Source: Actinomycetales bacterium
Lineage (GTDB): Bacteria; Actinomycetota; Actinomycetes; Actinomycetales; Beutenbergiaceae
DNA length: 6,583 nt
Assembly (NCBI GenBank): GCA_016649925.1
Contig: JAENWO010000144.1
Coordinates: 1 to 6,583, forward strand
Reading direction: 5' to 3'
Shown here: piece after piece, positions 6,428 to 6,583 of the stretch
How positions within the stretch are numbered: the stretch's first letter is position 1
How the letters are laid out: each line of letters opens with the position of its first letter
Translations under genes and position numbers: made by a program
The notes under the pieces: generated by a model
Seen by the model: the letters and a program-made list of their open reading frames with translations, nothing else
Databases searched by the model: none
Told to the model about the DNA's origin: nothing

Positions 6428-6550
6428 GGCCATGCGTGCGTTGTGGGCCATGCGTGCGTTGTGGGCCATGCGTGCGTTGTGGGCCATGCGTGCGTTGTGG
6501 GCCATGCGTGCGTTGTGGGCCATGCGTGCGTTGTGGGCCATGAGTGCTTG
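6428..6550. repeat. 18-bp tandem repeat (minisatellite): six perfect copies and one degenerate copy
   Basis: The unit GGCCATGCGTGCGTTGTG occurs in perfect tandem at 6428-6445, 6446-6463, 6464-6481, 6482-6499, 6500-6517 and 6518-6535. A degenerate seventh copy, GGCCATGAGTGCTTG, follows at 6536-6550. The period is a multiple of three, so the array is open as repeated MRALWA on the plus strand and MAHNAR on the minus strand. These frames run into the insertion-sequence end and have no ribosome binding site, so I do not call a gene. The flanks (6392-6427 and 6551-6583) show no feature I can support. Confidence 0.95.
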
Positions 6551-6583
6551 ACTGGCTGCATGCCATTAGCCGGAGAGTACGAG

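Noticed and set aside
6329..6541. 70-codon minus-strand frame starting with repeated MAHNAR and ending in the insertion-sequence end, and its plus-strand counterpart at 6348-6551
   Set aside because: Both exist only because the 18-bp period is a multiple of three. No ribosome binding site is seen, the non-repeat part is insertion-sequence terminal DNA, and perfect DNA-level identity of the units argues against coding selection.
6428..6550. 18-bp tandem array as a CRISPR array
   Set aside because: The units are contiguous with no unique spacers and are too short for CRISPR repeats, and no cas gene is present.

Overview
The window is high-GC DNA of actinobacterial character. The strongest taxonomic evidence is a complete mshA gene for mycothiol biosynthesis, a thiol pathway essentially restricted to Actinomycetota. 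The large, about 180-kDa type of NAD-dependent glutamate dehydrogenase is also common in that phylum (Mycobacterium, Streptomyces, Pseudonocardiales). The genus cannot be fixed from sequence alone.

Layout, left to right. (1) Positions 1-3499, + strand: the C-terminal ~1165 residues of an NAD-specific glutamate dehydrogenase, open at the left edge. A three-copy 27-bp in-frame tandem repeat lies near that edge. (2) Positions 3528-4823, - strand: mshA, convergent with the dehydrogenase, separated from it by 28 bp with no obvious terminator. (3) Positions 4824-5015: the mshA leader, with a good ribosome binding site, two GC-rich dyads and one possible -10 box. (4) Positions 5016-6391: an apparently intact insertion sequence of about 1.38 kb with one DD(35)E transposase gene pointing the same way as mshA. 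Each end carries two copies of a ~24-25 bp repeat instead of a single terminal repeat. (5) Positions 6392-6583: no gene seen; the stretch holds an 18-bp tandem repeat, six perfect copies plus one degenerate copy.

The glutamate dehydrogenase (carbon/nitrogen catabolism) and MshA (redox buffering) are ordinary housekeeping functions and are not an operon, since they are transcribed towards each other. The insertion sequence sits immediately upstream of mshA and may have cut it off from its ancestral upstream neighbourhood. I see no convincing new multi-gene system. The items most worth a second look are the doubled insertion-sequence ends, the 18-bp minisatellite next to the insertion, the hairpin at the predicted mshA transcription start and the repeat expansion inside the dehydrogenase.
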